From: Xestospongia muta
Taxonomy: Eukaryota > Porifera > Demospongiae > Haplosclerida > Petrosiidae
Length of the DNA stretch: 64,000 nucleotides
Direction of reading: 5' to 3'
Assembly: GCA_963693285.1 (NCBI GenBank)
Contig: OY848917.1
Coordinates: forward strand, 11,098,192-11,162,191
Part shown: piece by piece, positions 39,031 through 49,727 of the stretch
Layout: each line of letters begins with the position of its first letter
Numbering within the stretch: position 1 is the stretch's first letter
The notes under the pieces: generated by a model
The model's database searches: none
Told to the model about the DNA's origin: nothing
What the model saw: only the letters and a program-made list of their open reading frames with translations
Program-made: the position numbers and the translations under genes

Positions 39031-39425
39031 CACTAGTTAGATAATGACTGTCATCTCTGACATGATGTTGGCCAGTTGGACCAGTCATATGTGCTACCAT
39101 TTTACAAAAGATTTGATAATATTTGCACAATTTCATTCTTACCACTAGTTAGATAATGTTAGTCTTTTGTGAGGAGATGCTCGCCAGCTGGAGATACGAC
39201 TCATCCTAAAATTTGACAGAAGTTAATATTGGAACACTTCAATTGTTACCCTTAGTGGGAGAATGACTGTCATCTCTAACATGATGTTGGCCAGTTGGAC
39301 TAGTCATATGTGCTACCATTTTACAAAAGGTTTGATTAATATTTGCACACTTTCATTCTTACCACTAGTTAGATAATGTCTGTCTTCTGTGAGGAGATGC
39401 TCGCCAGCTGGAGATACCACTTGTT
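39031..39425 (-). repeat. Tandem array of four 63-bp putative mini-exons (period about 219 bp per pair)
   Basis: Four intervals of exactly 63 bp on the minus strand, 39,363-39,425, 39,250-39,312, 39,143-39,205 and 39,031-39,093, are each preceded by AG (ATTTTAG or GGTAG) and followed by GTAAGAATG or GTAACAATT. Spacers are 50, 44 and 49 bp. Read in phase 2, three encode related 20-residue units, for example VVSPAGEHLLTEDRHYLTS and HMTSPTGQHHVRDDSHSPTK; the interval 39,143-39,205 has stops in that phase. The array lies upstream of, and in line with, the decayed gene at 36,708-38,950, so these may be its N-terminal repeat exons. Confidence 0.55.
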
Positions 39426-40446
39426 CTAAAATTTGACTTCAGGCAATATCTTTACCAAAATTTTGTGTTGGCAGTTTTATATATATACATACAAAAAATA
39501 AATTGTGATATTTGATAATGAAATTTATCATGACTAATCTGTTCACCATTTTGTTCAGAAAATTAGCAAGTTGTTTATATAATGGATATAAACCAATGAT
39601 CCATGATAAATCTAATGTTCAATACACATATAACTATCAAATGTTGATTAGAGAACATCATTGCACTATAGGGCATTCTTGAGGTATTTAACAATCTCAT
39701 GGACAATCAGTACATTGATGATTGGGCAGAACTTAAAACAGTATTACAATAATATATACCCTATAAGCACTTTTAATGATATGTTAGTCATTTTATATAT
39801 GTACTGACACTTTAGGAAGAGTTTGGTGGTGAAAAACTAATGAACAATGTTGAGGCTCATGGAAAATATGCAGGGCAATTTTTAGTTGTCTATGAAAATA
39901 TTAATACTTTTGCAACAGAAAAAGAAAATCTATCTCACTTTTATATTTCCATGTGATGGACTATAATGACATGGTAATCTTTACTTTATTTCCACAGTAT
40001 TTCAAGTCGATGTTCAAGATAAAAATCATCTTAATGATGTTTTTTTCCTCTTACTTCTGAGTTCCTTATCTTCACCGTTAATGATAGCATCTCTAAAGTG
40101 AGAATACCATATCAGTATCTTGAAGAACAACAAGATTTGTATTTAAAAGATTGAAAGTTAACAAAACGCTGTAGATGTATATGTTGCTGCAACAAATGCA
40201 TTGATTAAGAACATAGCAAGTTTTTTTCCTTTAAGTCTACCAAAGTAAGTATCTAATATTTTAGCTCTAAATTCTCTTGAAATATTTTATATGCTTTTTA
40301 TAGTACAACAACAGATGTTCCAGAGACAGAACTCATTACAACTCAAGTCATCTCTAGAAAAACATCTACCCAAATACCAGCTATTTTTAACTTCTCTACT
40401 GTACCAGTAAACCACATTGTCAATCATTTATAATTGTTCAAGTTAT
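39426..40446. other. Interval with no recognised gene
   Basis: Around 39,815-39,960 the plus strand has a short open stretch after TTTAG (EEFGGEKLMNNVEAHG), but it stops quickly and I recognise no family. The rest shows no domain or RNA gene. Confidence 0.35.
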
Positions 40447-40447
40447 A

Positions 40448-40600
40448 CCGTATAACAGGTTTTTTCAAGGGCAGCATATTTCCCAAATTTCATGGAATTT
40501 AGGCAATTCGTGAAAATAACTGACAAGAAAAAAAATTCCTAAATGGTTAAATTTTCATTCGCGAAATATACTGCCCTCGAAAAAAAAACCTGTTATACGG
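40448..40600. mobile_element. Short MITE with CCGTATAACAGG termini
   Basis: The left end CCGTATAACAGGTTTTTT is mirrored by AACCTGTTATACGG at the right end. Beyond it the repeats extend imperfectly through AAGGGCAGCATATTTC and GAAATATACTGCCCTCG. A TA dinucleotide flanks both ends, as for Tc1/mariner-type insertions. It has no coding capacity, and its terminal word is shared with the longer element at 57,478-57,836. Confidence 0.8.
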
Positions 40601-41946
40601 TATACATGAAGAATTAATATGTAAATGACTAAATGATAACACTAAACGTTTCTCAATTTAGTATCAGAATGCAAGAAATCCACGATGTGTTTTCTTGGAA
40701 AAAACATAGCAACTGAAAAGAATGGACATCATTTAAAAATGGATAACAAAGACTTGTATATATACATGTAGCCATAAATTTTATGAAAGTGGCTACTGTG
40801 CAAAACATTTGTATAATTTCATGCGTGTTCATAAAACACAGGCTACCTCTGCAGTAATCACAACTTTTACTTGGGTCTAATATCTCTACATTTAAAACTG
40901 TGAGGTAGGCAAATACATTCATAGTAAACACACCATCTACTTCACACCAGCTAAACAACATTCCTAAAAACATACTTTATTTCCATGACAGTTACAAACT
41001 TACAACACAAAGTTTAGGTGTGTCTGTACATGTATATTCTGAGCTATCAGCTAATAGGTATTCGATTTATAAAATGAATATTATTACACAATCAATCGTT
41101 TTAGTGTTTCAAATGTTCAAACAGAATTGAACAATAATAAACAAAATAGTATTAAAGTATTGGATATGGAATGTTGGATTTGGGTGAAGTAAATATCCAT
41201 ATTGTTACGTCTTACATGACAGGTGACAGATTTTCACTTGTTTGAGAATCTTTGTTATCAGTACTGCACACAAACTCCTATTCGTTATGGTACTGCTTTT
41301 TTCTACATAGAAATGAACAATAAATATAATGAACTGACTATATTGTAATGACAAGGTTAAAATCTCTGAGTGCCTGAAAAAGGGTTAGGAATAAAATATT
41401 AGATTCTGTCTACAAATTTTAATCATTAAAGCAAAAGAGGAACTTATAGGCTTACAAGTGAGGAAGGGGAATACAAGCCCCACCTGAAAGCTCCGAAACA
41501 AGTTGGAATGAATGCACAGATTACTCCCAACATTATCTTGTGATACACATCTAGTGCTTCAATTTCACTATTTATTTAACACTATACACGAATAAATTAA
41601 TTGAACTTACAACCAACATCTAAGTAATAGGAATATCCCAGATATCAACCATGTTATAAATCCAGCTTGATATTGTGCATGCATGAGGAATCTTTTTTGA
41701 CATAAATATTATAGGAAAGTTAGTATAGACTGGAAACTAAAAAAAATCATCTAACTAAATAGATGAATGATAACTTAAATGGATAGATAGTTGTAAAATG
41801 GACAGGTTAACACAAAAAATTGAATGGACATATAGTAGCGTAGAGCAGATGTTATAATTTGAAATATATAAATAAAGTCTTAGTACTGAAGCTAACATAA
41901 TATATAGGGTGTCCCTAATATAGAGGTTGTGTTATATACTGGAGTA
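40601..41946. other. Interval with no recognised gene
   Basis: The longest frame is a 106-codon minus-strand one (40,653-40,973) with several Cys residues (KSCDYCRGSLCF) but no family that I recognise. It is AT-rich with no RNA gene. Near 41,910 a GGTGTCCCTAATATAGAGGT stretch resembles a transposon end. Confidence 0.35.
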
Positions 41947-43925
41947 TTACTTTGGTACTAGAATAATTGTTCTCAATATTGAGGTTGTATAATACAACCT
42001 CAATATGAAGCCACAGTCCACAATAATCACATTCAATCCAAGGTATGTCAACATTGTCTTCCTCTTGCCAACATGCACCACATATACTTTAATGTCTGTG
42101 TTTATCATATTTGACTTTGACTTCACCTGTTCATCCATTGTTGGTTTTGCCCAATGTTTTTTTGTTGTTTCTTTCTTTTTCTTTGTCAAGAAAAATCTAG
42201 GTTGTTTAGGATGATTAGAATTACTTGTGTCATTTGTTGTAGGCCTGAAATTTTTTTGTTTTTGATATAAATACGTTTCGATTCAAGTACTGCAATACCT
42301 GATTGGATATGTTCCTTTACTGTTGTCAGGGCGTCAATGTCACTGCTAGATTGTATTAAGGACAGAAGTTTTTGCATCATGTTTTCCACTTTGCTCTTAC
42401 ATGCAGTGAGATCTGTGAATGAATCAGCTTGCAGTACATGAGAAAAATATTCATGTGTGTTAAACTCACTGCTATCAACTGTGCCCTTGTAAATATCACA
42501 GCTTTTGTTACTTTCACATTCATTGTCAGTTTCATTATACTCCATGCTTTCATTTCTGTGTTTGTTTTCTATTGTGTCTGGTTCATCTTTCTTTTCATAA
42601 ACACCATTAGCGTTCTGAAGTTCATCTTTGTTCTCCATGTTCTCTTCTTCCTCTTGTTTGTTGATTGACATATGAATAAAGTGTATGTGCTTACATACTG
42701 TGTATTGTAAGGTCACATCCATACACGTACATGAATAAGGGGGAGGAATGACACATTGAGCAATGAACCTTGCACAAACAATTTTTTAATAGTTTGTTGA
42801 GAATGTAGTATGTGCATTTCTTATTAAAAGAGTGAATTTTCCATCTTTTGTCATTGGTTGGTTGTAAAAGTGGATTTAGTATATGTAGCTCCATTGCAGC
42901 TTTATGTCTTTTATAAATTTCACATTTTCTATGTGTTGTTTTACCCTATTCTGTCTTCTGTAGTTGTTCGTAAACTAAATTCTGTGCAATTCAAAGAAGA
43001 ACATGGAGTAACCAATCCACACGGCGATTTTGTTTGTTGTTTAAGTATATACTACTTTCAAAAAGGGATGGAATGACTCAGTGAACATGTTGGTTTTAAC
43101 TACTGTACCCACTCTATAACATATAGCCCATATTCTTGCATGAGGTATACAGTGTGTGTTGAAGTATTCAAAAAGGTTATCATATTGTTCATTCAAAAAA
43201 GGCATTATTTGTTGTAGTCTGACAATGAATTCACTTTCTTCTCACTCTTGTTACAAAATGCAAAGCTGGTGATATACTTCTGTTCTTTCTTCTACTCCAT
43301 CATGTGTTTAATATCAGGAGGAATAGGAATATGGGCAAGTTTAATGGATGACTGTTATGATGTGAACAATACTCTATGGTAGTAGCTCCTTGTACTGTGT
43401 CTACCATTATCTTCATATGTGCAAATACATGATAATCCTGCTTTACATGAGCCTTCGCTTTTAAGTCGTCACTCACCTTTTCCTCGAACTCTTACTTTTC
43501 CTGACCTGTTGCAGTATAGATACCTATATTTAGTATAGCTCCGTATATTCGACTTGATGAGTGTTGTACATAATAGGATTTAAATTTCTCCTCTTCCCCT
43601 CTTTTTCATGTGCTAAACTCTTCAAAATTATCAAAGTAGAACTTGTCAATATTAATTTCCATATCATGTTCACTTTTAAGATGTGATATTAAAGCAAGGA
43701 TTGTTGGAAACCTAAATAATTGTCATTTACACAAAACAATCTATTCAAACTAAACTGGAGTCACATTCACTGCAACCAAGACCATCGTTTGTTACTGTTT
43801 TTTCTTCAGTATGGTCTTTCTTCATATGACAAGATAGTCCACTTTGAAATGAAGAGGTTTGGACAATATGAACATGGTAAACGTGAGGTTGACATTGTTG
43901 TTAAAGCAACTTTTTTAATGGAAAA
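41947..43925 (-). pseudogene. Decayed MULE-like transposase with SWIM zinc finger
   Basis: Recognisable pieces in coding order: a zinc-finger-like N-terminus (PCSYCPNLF, LSSHMKKDH, GCSECDSS; 43,760-43,900), then FKSYYVQHSSSRIYG (about 43,560) and HHNSHPLNLPHIPIPP (about 43,320). Next come ARIWAICYRVGTVVKTNMF with ESFHPFLKVVY (43,070-43,150) and NRRVDWLLHVLL (about 43,000). A SWIM finger C-T-C...C-K-H-I-H follows (42,680-42,735), then an acidic helical region. A 55-bp intron (GTATTG...TTTCAG, about 42,242-42,296) probably precedes the basic tail KQPRFFLTKKKKETTKK, which ends at 41,947. Frames change several times upstream of 42,735. The family identity rests on my memory of MULE/SWIM transposases. 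The acidic part of 178 codons (42,186-42,722) is the longest intact piece. Confidence 0.6.
41976..42006. repeat. 31-bp perfect palindrome
   Basis: ATATTGAGGTTGTAT, one central A, then ATACAACCTCAATAT. A related direct copy (ATATAGAGGTTGTGTTATAT) lies just left, near 41,922. It overlaps the last codons of the decayed MULE-like transposase. Confidence 0.85.
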
Positions 43926-44950
43926 AATAAATACAATATAAGTAGTGTAGTGATACAAGAATTAAAAGAAAAAATATTACAGAAATAATTGATATTTGAG
44001 TACTGAACAGTTTAAGCGAAAGTAATACAGCAAAGATAAAAGTTATCAGTAGCACAAGAATCAGTGGAAATGAGAATAATTATAATAGGCGTGTCTTTAT
44101 TATCGTAGGCGTGCCCTCCGCCCACAGTGGTATACTGGGCATGCGGATTGCAGACGTATTTGAAATGATAACGGTCTGTACCTAATGGCTTGTTTTACTT
44201 ACCACACTCGCCGTCTTTACCCGTAAAACGCATAGAGACAAACGGAAATGACGTTTATACATACACTTTATAGTAGCATCCGGTCAAGTTTCACATCTAT
44301 GTGGTATCTATGGTTAAACCACAACACTACGATGATAGATAAGTGTGACTAATTGTGCTTGAAAATTTTCTGTCTATATTAAAGCTTTCTATCTATAGCT
44401 ATCAGACACTAGCTGCTAATTATCTAATTGTTGTGGTTCTAGTCAAGTGTTTCACAGTAAAGTCATTATCTTCTAAACAATTATTGGATGATTTTACTAA
44501 TTATAGTCTAATTTTTAAAATTATAATTATATTATACTGTGTAAAAACGATTTAAATGCAACAATAATATTATAATTTCTTAAAAACTAAATTTTATTAA
44601 TTAATGAATAGATACAATTAAAATTGTGGCTTTTTGTATATTTTAATTATGTGAAATTACCTAGAAATTTTGGAAATAATGAAGTTATCTACTTCTGGTC
44701 CTTTTTTGAGCGAAATTTCATGATCCTCATGTCATTTTTCCAAAAGGACTTGCTGAAAACAAAAAGTTATTTTGCATGTTAAGAGAAAATTTTCCTATAA
44801 TTTCTTAGTATGTTTAACACCTACTCTGTATGATTTTGATCTGAGTATATCCATTTTAAAAATGAAACTTAATAATAAAATTAAAAGAAAATTAAACGGC
44901 TTAAAAATAATTACAATGATCAAAACTAGCTGCAGGACCAAACTTTTTGT
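43926..44950. other. Interval downstream of ELO1, no recognised gene
   Basis: It contains GGCGTG motifs and CCGCCCAC at about 44,089-44,122, in one of the few GC-richer spots, and then AT-rich sequence that probably includes the ELO1 3' untranslated region (minus-strand TTTATT complements near 44,592). Small frames here carry no recognisable domain. Confidence 0.35.
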
Positions 44951-45800
44951 TCAACGATGTCGTAGCTGTCCATCATTATTACTACCAGTTTGATATGAAA
45001 GTGATGGAGGAGGGAAACCATTAGAAACATACTGGTTAGTCTCTTCTTTTTTAGTGGTCTTATGCTTTGATCCACAATATGAAGAATAAAAGAAAATGGC
45101 AAACAGCAAAAAATAGCTGAAGTACATTGTAAGAGCAACAGCTACATAAAAATAAGTATTTTCAACTTCTCCATCACATACCCAACCAGTTTTTACTTTC
45201 AAAGCAACATAGATGTTAACAGTTACACCTACAACCATCTGAAGTAGCTGCATCATAGTAATCACCATATTTATCCAAATTGGAGGACGATAGAGTCCAG
45301 ATGCTCGCACAGCATAGTAAAAGTACATGACAGAATGTATGAAGTAATTCATTGTTAAGAACCATTGCCCTGGGAACACCATATAACACAGATGATACCA
45401 GCAATACGTGAAGACAGTGATGTGATGATACCAATGCAAAAATATAAGTTTCTGTTTTCGTAACACAATAAAGTATGTATCAACTAATTCAGGTAATTTT
45501 GATAATATAAACAAAAATGCCCATAAGCCCGGCTGGTTAGTAAGCATATTAGGAATACAAATTGACGCCTCAAAACCATCTCTTAAAAATGACATAAAGT
45601 GCCCTAGTCCACACCGATAGAATCCAATAGCACTGAAAATAGAGAGACCAAGACTCCATGCAAACAAATATCGTCTTAAGTTGTAGCGCTCCCGGTTGCG
45701 CATCCACCGTTGAATAGAGAAAATACTGACAACGTAGAAGATAGAAAAATAAATGGAGTAATGCCAATAATTACACATCCACTCAACGGCTGTTGTATGC
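44951..45800 (-). CDS. ELO1: ELOVL6/3-like very-long-chain fatty acid elongase, main exon
   Basis: Condensing enzyme of the ER fatty-acid elongation cycle (malonyl-CoA plus acyl-CoA to 3-ketoacyl-CoA). The exon has the ELO hallmarks in order: KLPELVDT, the histidine box HWYHH, NYFIHSVMYFYY and TMMQLLQM, with about seven hydrophobic segments and a charged C-terminus ending in LRHR; TGA stop at 44,951-44,953. Sequence around RKQKLIFLHWYHH is closest to ELOVL6/ELOVL3 as I recall them. The exon begins after a good acceptor (TTGCTCTGTTACAG) in phase 2, so the ATG that opens the longer frame at 45,817 is intronic and not the real start. I found no convincing first exon in 45,801-46,241; the phase-2 exon at 48,351-48,400 fits and would give 299 residues with HWYHH at 139-143. 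Confidence 0.9.
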
Positions 45801-46241
45801 CTGTAACAGAGCAACAAAAAAATGTGTTACATAGACTTATTACAAATGACACTATATGTACATTGTATAGCATATACAGCATACAGGTGTTATCATCTGC
45901 AAGTTATTAGCATGCATTCAAAAAACTATAGTAACACTATTCATATTATAGCAATAGCAACACTGTTTATGAATATTAGCATTATCTATAGTTGGTTAAC
46001 ATCATAATCTAAACTATCATTTATTTTACATTAATATCATAATATTGAAACAAAGGTTTATTATAGAGTTTCACTTTATCAATTGATTAATACAACAATC
46101 TAAATGAGACAAAACAACAAACTAAAGTTATAGAAAAGGATACTCAAGAAAATAAATAATAATACCTCACTAATTACTAAAGAATAATTGGGCAATAAAA
46201 GAAAAAAAAGAAAAATTACATACACATCTATGGTGTATGGT
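45801..46241. other. Gap between ELO1 and ELO2
   Basis: 440 bp. I looked on the minus strand for an ATG exon ending at a phase-2 donor and found none that resembles an ELO N-terminus. It probably holds the ELO2 3' untranslated region and ELO1 intron or promoter sequence. Confidence 0.4.
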
Positions 46242-48400
46242 TTATCTATGTTGTACACCATTCTGAACAATTTCAATATCAGATTTATTATACTTGAGAA
46301 GGCCATCAACTTGGGAATAATCTTTCGCTTTATTTTCTTCAAATTTTTTATTGTTGTTCTTAGATGGACGTAAATACGACACATAAAAGAAGTGTGCAAA
46401 TAATATGAAATAACTGAAGTACATTGCAAAAGACGAGTAGATGTAAGAAAGATTATATTCTGCACGACCATCACAATACCATCCAGTATTTATTCCAGTA
46501 TATACGTATACATTTACAATAACACCCATAAACATTTGCAAAAGTTGTAAAAATGTTATAAATATATTCACCCAAATAGGTGGTCGAAGTATACCCGATG
46601 CACGAATAGCATAATATGAATACATGATGGCATGTACACCATAGTTCATAAAGAGAAACCATTGTCCAGGTACTATCCAACCACAATACTGATACCAGCA
46701 ATACATTAAGACGGTAATGTGATGATACCAATGTAGAAGGATAAGCTTCTGTTTACGCAGAACTATAAAATATGTGTCAAATAACTCAAACACCTTGGAC
46801 AAGACAAAAAGAAAAGTCCATAGACCTGGTTGATTATAAAGAAGGAGATTGGTACAGGTGGCACCATAGAAACCTTCCTCAAATAAAAGATTAATAAATT
46901 TAACTCCAATTTTTGAAAAGCCTATTATGCTAAATAAAGCTAGTCCTAGACTCCAGGCAAAGAGTGGCTGTCGCAAATCAAATTTTTCTCTGTCTTTCAT
47001 CCATCGTTTCAATGAAAATACAGTCACTACATAAATTGTTGATAAGAGAAGTGTGTAATGCCTGTAGTTGCAAACAAAAATAGTAGCCGTCTTGTAGCTA
47101 CAAAGAAAGAAAGAAAAAGCAATGAAGTTAAGTCTAAGTGTAAGCGTGTTTTTAGCTACAAGCTAATGAATGTATAAGCATAGGGTATAAAGTTTTCTCT
47201 GTGTTCCTTCTGATGTTCACTACCAATATTCTTCTTACATGATTAATGGGTGCCAAAACATACAGATTTACATTTGGAACTTAGCTGAGCAAATAAAAAG
47301 ATATATTGTAATCCTCAAGATCTAACACATATTCAATATCCACTACAATCACTACGATTGAAGTTATAGTAAGCAAAGAGGGAATGAGCTACAATTTATT
47401 TAAAGTATGAGGTCAATTAAGTGTTTTGATAGTGGTGTAATATACATAACTTAATATTGTGATAGCACTTCATGTTAACCAATACTTCCTATGAGTGAAG
47501 CATAAAGCTGACAAATTAAAGGAGGTGTTTCTTTTAGCTTTAATTGCTAATATCCAAGACAAGGATATTATTCAGTATTCCTGGTCATATAAGCCAGACT
47601 CAGGTTCATAGGGTGACAAATCCAAAGCGTCATGAACAGTGTAAAATTTCTAAAAAGGCATAATAAGTGTCGCTGTTCACTGCTTGGTTCCTTCTCTACT
47701 ATAAGGTACCATTTCCTTTTGTAAATCATTTATAATTGTAATTATAAATATAATACACCTACTAATGTATGTTGATTGAACTATACTCTAGTAAAAACAT
47801 CATACAGTACATTTCTAAGTTGTAAATATAAATTTAGAGGAACAATTCGTTATTACTGCTTCACTAACATGGAAAAGGATGACAAAGCGACAAGTTGTAA
47901 TCAATTAGTAGCATTAGAAATTAGAAAGGCAAGGATCCTATAAACACTAACAACATCCTACTGATATAAATAGTAGCTTCACTTCACGTATGACCTTTCA
48001 TCCAGGTTAAATCAATGTTAATAATTATTGTAAATACATGTACGCGCCACTCTAATTAATTCAGGCATCCCACTCTAGCTACATCCCTGCTGTTTCAATG
48101 ATAACCCAACTTTGGCTTTTATATTCCTTACATCAGATATTACACTGCTTGTTCTTTGAGGGTATTATTCAACTAAAATATGTATAATGTATCAAGAAAT
48201 CCCTAAGCCATTTCTGAAATCCTAATTAACCAAATCTCATTGCAATGCACAGTAAACTACATAAGTACTAACAAATAGTATAATAATTATAGTTATACAT
48301 AAATTTTAATAGTAAGATTTATCATTTACAAAAGAAATTTGACAACTCACTCGAATTTGTTTTCTATGTAGTTTAGAGTCTTCAGTATTTCTAGTGCCAT
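46242..48400 (-). CDS. ELO2: ELOVL6/3-like fatty acid elongase, two exons
   Basis: ER elongase paralogous to ELO1. Exon 1 is 48,351-48,400 (MALEILKTLNYIENKF plus two bases, then donor GTGAGT). Exon 2 is 46,242-47,097, after acceptor TTCTTTCTTTGTAG, beginning YKTATIFVCNYRHY. Joined they give 302 codons including the stop (301 residues), a usual ELOVL length. Hallmarks: KVFELFDT, HWYHH at about 139-143, NYGVHAIMYSYY, TFLQLLQM, seven hydrophobic segments and a basic tail ending VQHR. The intron (1,253 bp, phase 2) falls at the same place as the ELO1 boundary, just after the FD/FE of the N-terminal motif. ELO2 lies between ELO1 and ELO3 in a same-strand tandem cluster. The first exon was assigned by start, donor, phase and fit to ELOVL N-termini, not by transcript data. 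Confidence 0.88.
47098..48350 (-). other. ELO2 intron 1
   Basis: 1,253 bp with GTGAGT and TTTGTAG borders. Nothing recognisable inside. One weak alternative start exon (ATG then seven codons, donor GTAAGA near 47,234) is also in phase 2, but it is too short to resemble an ELO N-terminus. Confidence 0.5.
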
Positions 48401-48779
48401 GATTGTCAGTACTAGCGTAAAATCACTATCAAAAACGTGACAGAGCCTGTGTGGTGTCTATTTGAAGGTCAGCTGATGAGCAGACAGTTGATAGGGCACT
48501 CGGATGATTGAATACACACAACTATAAAAGAAAGGTGAATGTCTCACGATCAAGGTCACCTAAGCGTTGGGGGCGTGGGGTATGAATAATGATCTGCCCC
48601 CGCATTCTACAGTAATACAATGGCTGTCACTCGGCTTGTGGTTTCGTATTAAAAGTATCTGGAATAATTTTATTTTAACTTGTAAATAAACTCCAAAAAT
48701 AAAATTACGATTAGTAAAAAAAGAATGATAAACATTAGAACAATGAAAGAGTCAAACTCCTTCCATACTAAATGTCATA
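48401..48779 (-). promoter_or_regulatory. Probable ELO2 promoter region
   Basis: It lies between the ELO2 start codon and the ELO3 stop. It is locally GC-rich, with GGGGGCGTGGGG (48,569-48,580; Sp1/KLF-type box, whose complement contains ACCCCAC as in sterol-response elements) and AAGGTCA (48,552-48,558; nuclear-receptor half-site). Assignment is by motif and position only. Confidence 0.35.
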
Positions 48780-49727
48780 CTACTTCCTACAAAAAGCACT
48801 GCCCCCAACATGACTATTAATATGTCCATTAGTGTACTGTGTTAAGGAATTAGCTTTATTAGGTTCAGAATTTGTAGTCAAGGTCTTGGAATCCTTAGTT
48901 GTGTCATTCTTTTTGCTGTTACTACTAGATGGTTTCTTGTATATATAAGTCCAATAATAGAAATTTGCAAACAAGATGGCATATGATGCATAAAAGAAGA
49001 CTGATATCCCTACCGTAAACCAGTCCATTCGACATACTTTTCCCAATGTCACAGCACGAATAGCAGTAAAGTTGAGATATAATCCTATAAACATTTGAGA
49101 AAGTTGAAGTAGAGTTACCATACGTGCCATAAAACGAGGAGGATTCCTGCCACTAGCCTTAACTGCATAATAAGAATACATGATAGCATGTACAGTGTAA
49201 TTGACACTGCCAAACCACACTCCAGTTGAAATAGGATAAGCATAACTGTACCAACAGTAAATGAAGACAGATATATGATGGTACCAATGGAGAAACGGAA
49301 GTTTTGATTTACGGAGAATAATGAATGCTGTATCAAACAATTCCGGCAGTTTTGAAAGTGGGAAAAGCCATGCCCATATACCCATTTTATTAGAGCCACG
49401 GATATACATCATATCACAGACAGTATGCTCAAATCCACCATATTTTAAAAGATTATAAAACATTGGCCAAATTTTAAAGCATGCAAAAATGCTGAACATA
49501 GCAAGACCTGTACTCCACATACACAATGCTACACGCAAATCAAACGGTTTACGATCTCTCATTACACGGCGACCAATTAAGATCGACAATAGATAAATAC
49601 CTGAGAACACAAATGACATCCACCAGTACTTATTCATCCACGGGAGAGCCCGAGTTTCGTCGAATTTGCTTTCCAATATGTCCGTCCATCTCCAAACCTC
49701 CCTTGGATAATATAAGACAGACTCCAT
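48780..49727 (-). CDS. ELO3: ELOVL6/3-like fatty acid elongase, single exon
   Basis: Intact 315-residue elongase without introns. It starts at 49,727 with MESVLYYPREVWRWTDILES, then FDETRALPWMNKYW, which corresponds to the N-terminal motif where ELO1 and ELO2 are split by an intron. Family motifs: KLPELFDT, HWYHH (147-151), NYTVHAIMYSYY and TLLQLSQM; about seven membrane segments; and a Ser/Asn/Thr-rich cytosolic tail from about residue 265, ending AFCRK. It is more diverged from ELO1 and ELO2 than those are from each other. Likely role: ER elongation of C16-range acyl-CoA, inferred from ELOVL6 likeness. It faces the SLC25A27-like gene head-to-head with 195 bp between start codons, so they probably share a promoter. 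Loss of the intron could mean an intronless ancestral form or a retrocopy. Confidence 0.93.
   Translation of the reverse strand: MESVLYYPREVWRWTDILESKFDETRALPWMNKYWWMSFVFSGIYLLSILIGRRVMRDRKPFDLRVALCMWSTGLAMFSIFACFKIWPMFYNLLKYGGFEHTVCDMMYIRGSNKMGIWAWLFPLSKLPELFDTAFIILRKSKLPFLHWYHHISVFIYCWYSYAYPISTGVWFGSVNYTVHAIMYSYYAVKASGRNPPRFMARMVTLLQLSQMFIGLYLNFTAIRAVTLGKVCRMDWFTVGISVFFYASYAILFANFYYWTYIYKKPSSSNSKKNDTTKDSKTLTTNSEPNKANSLTQYTNGHINSHVGGSAFCRK

Noticed and set aside
44355..44993. Two plus-strand frames of 66 and 73 codons
   Set aside because: AT-rich composition without any recognisable domain, in and beside the ELO1 3' region.
45216..45910. Several 65-86-codon frames overlapping ELO1 and ELO2
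   Set aside because: They are alternative frames of the elongase exons, with no independent motif.
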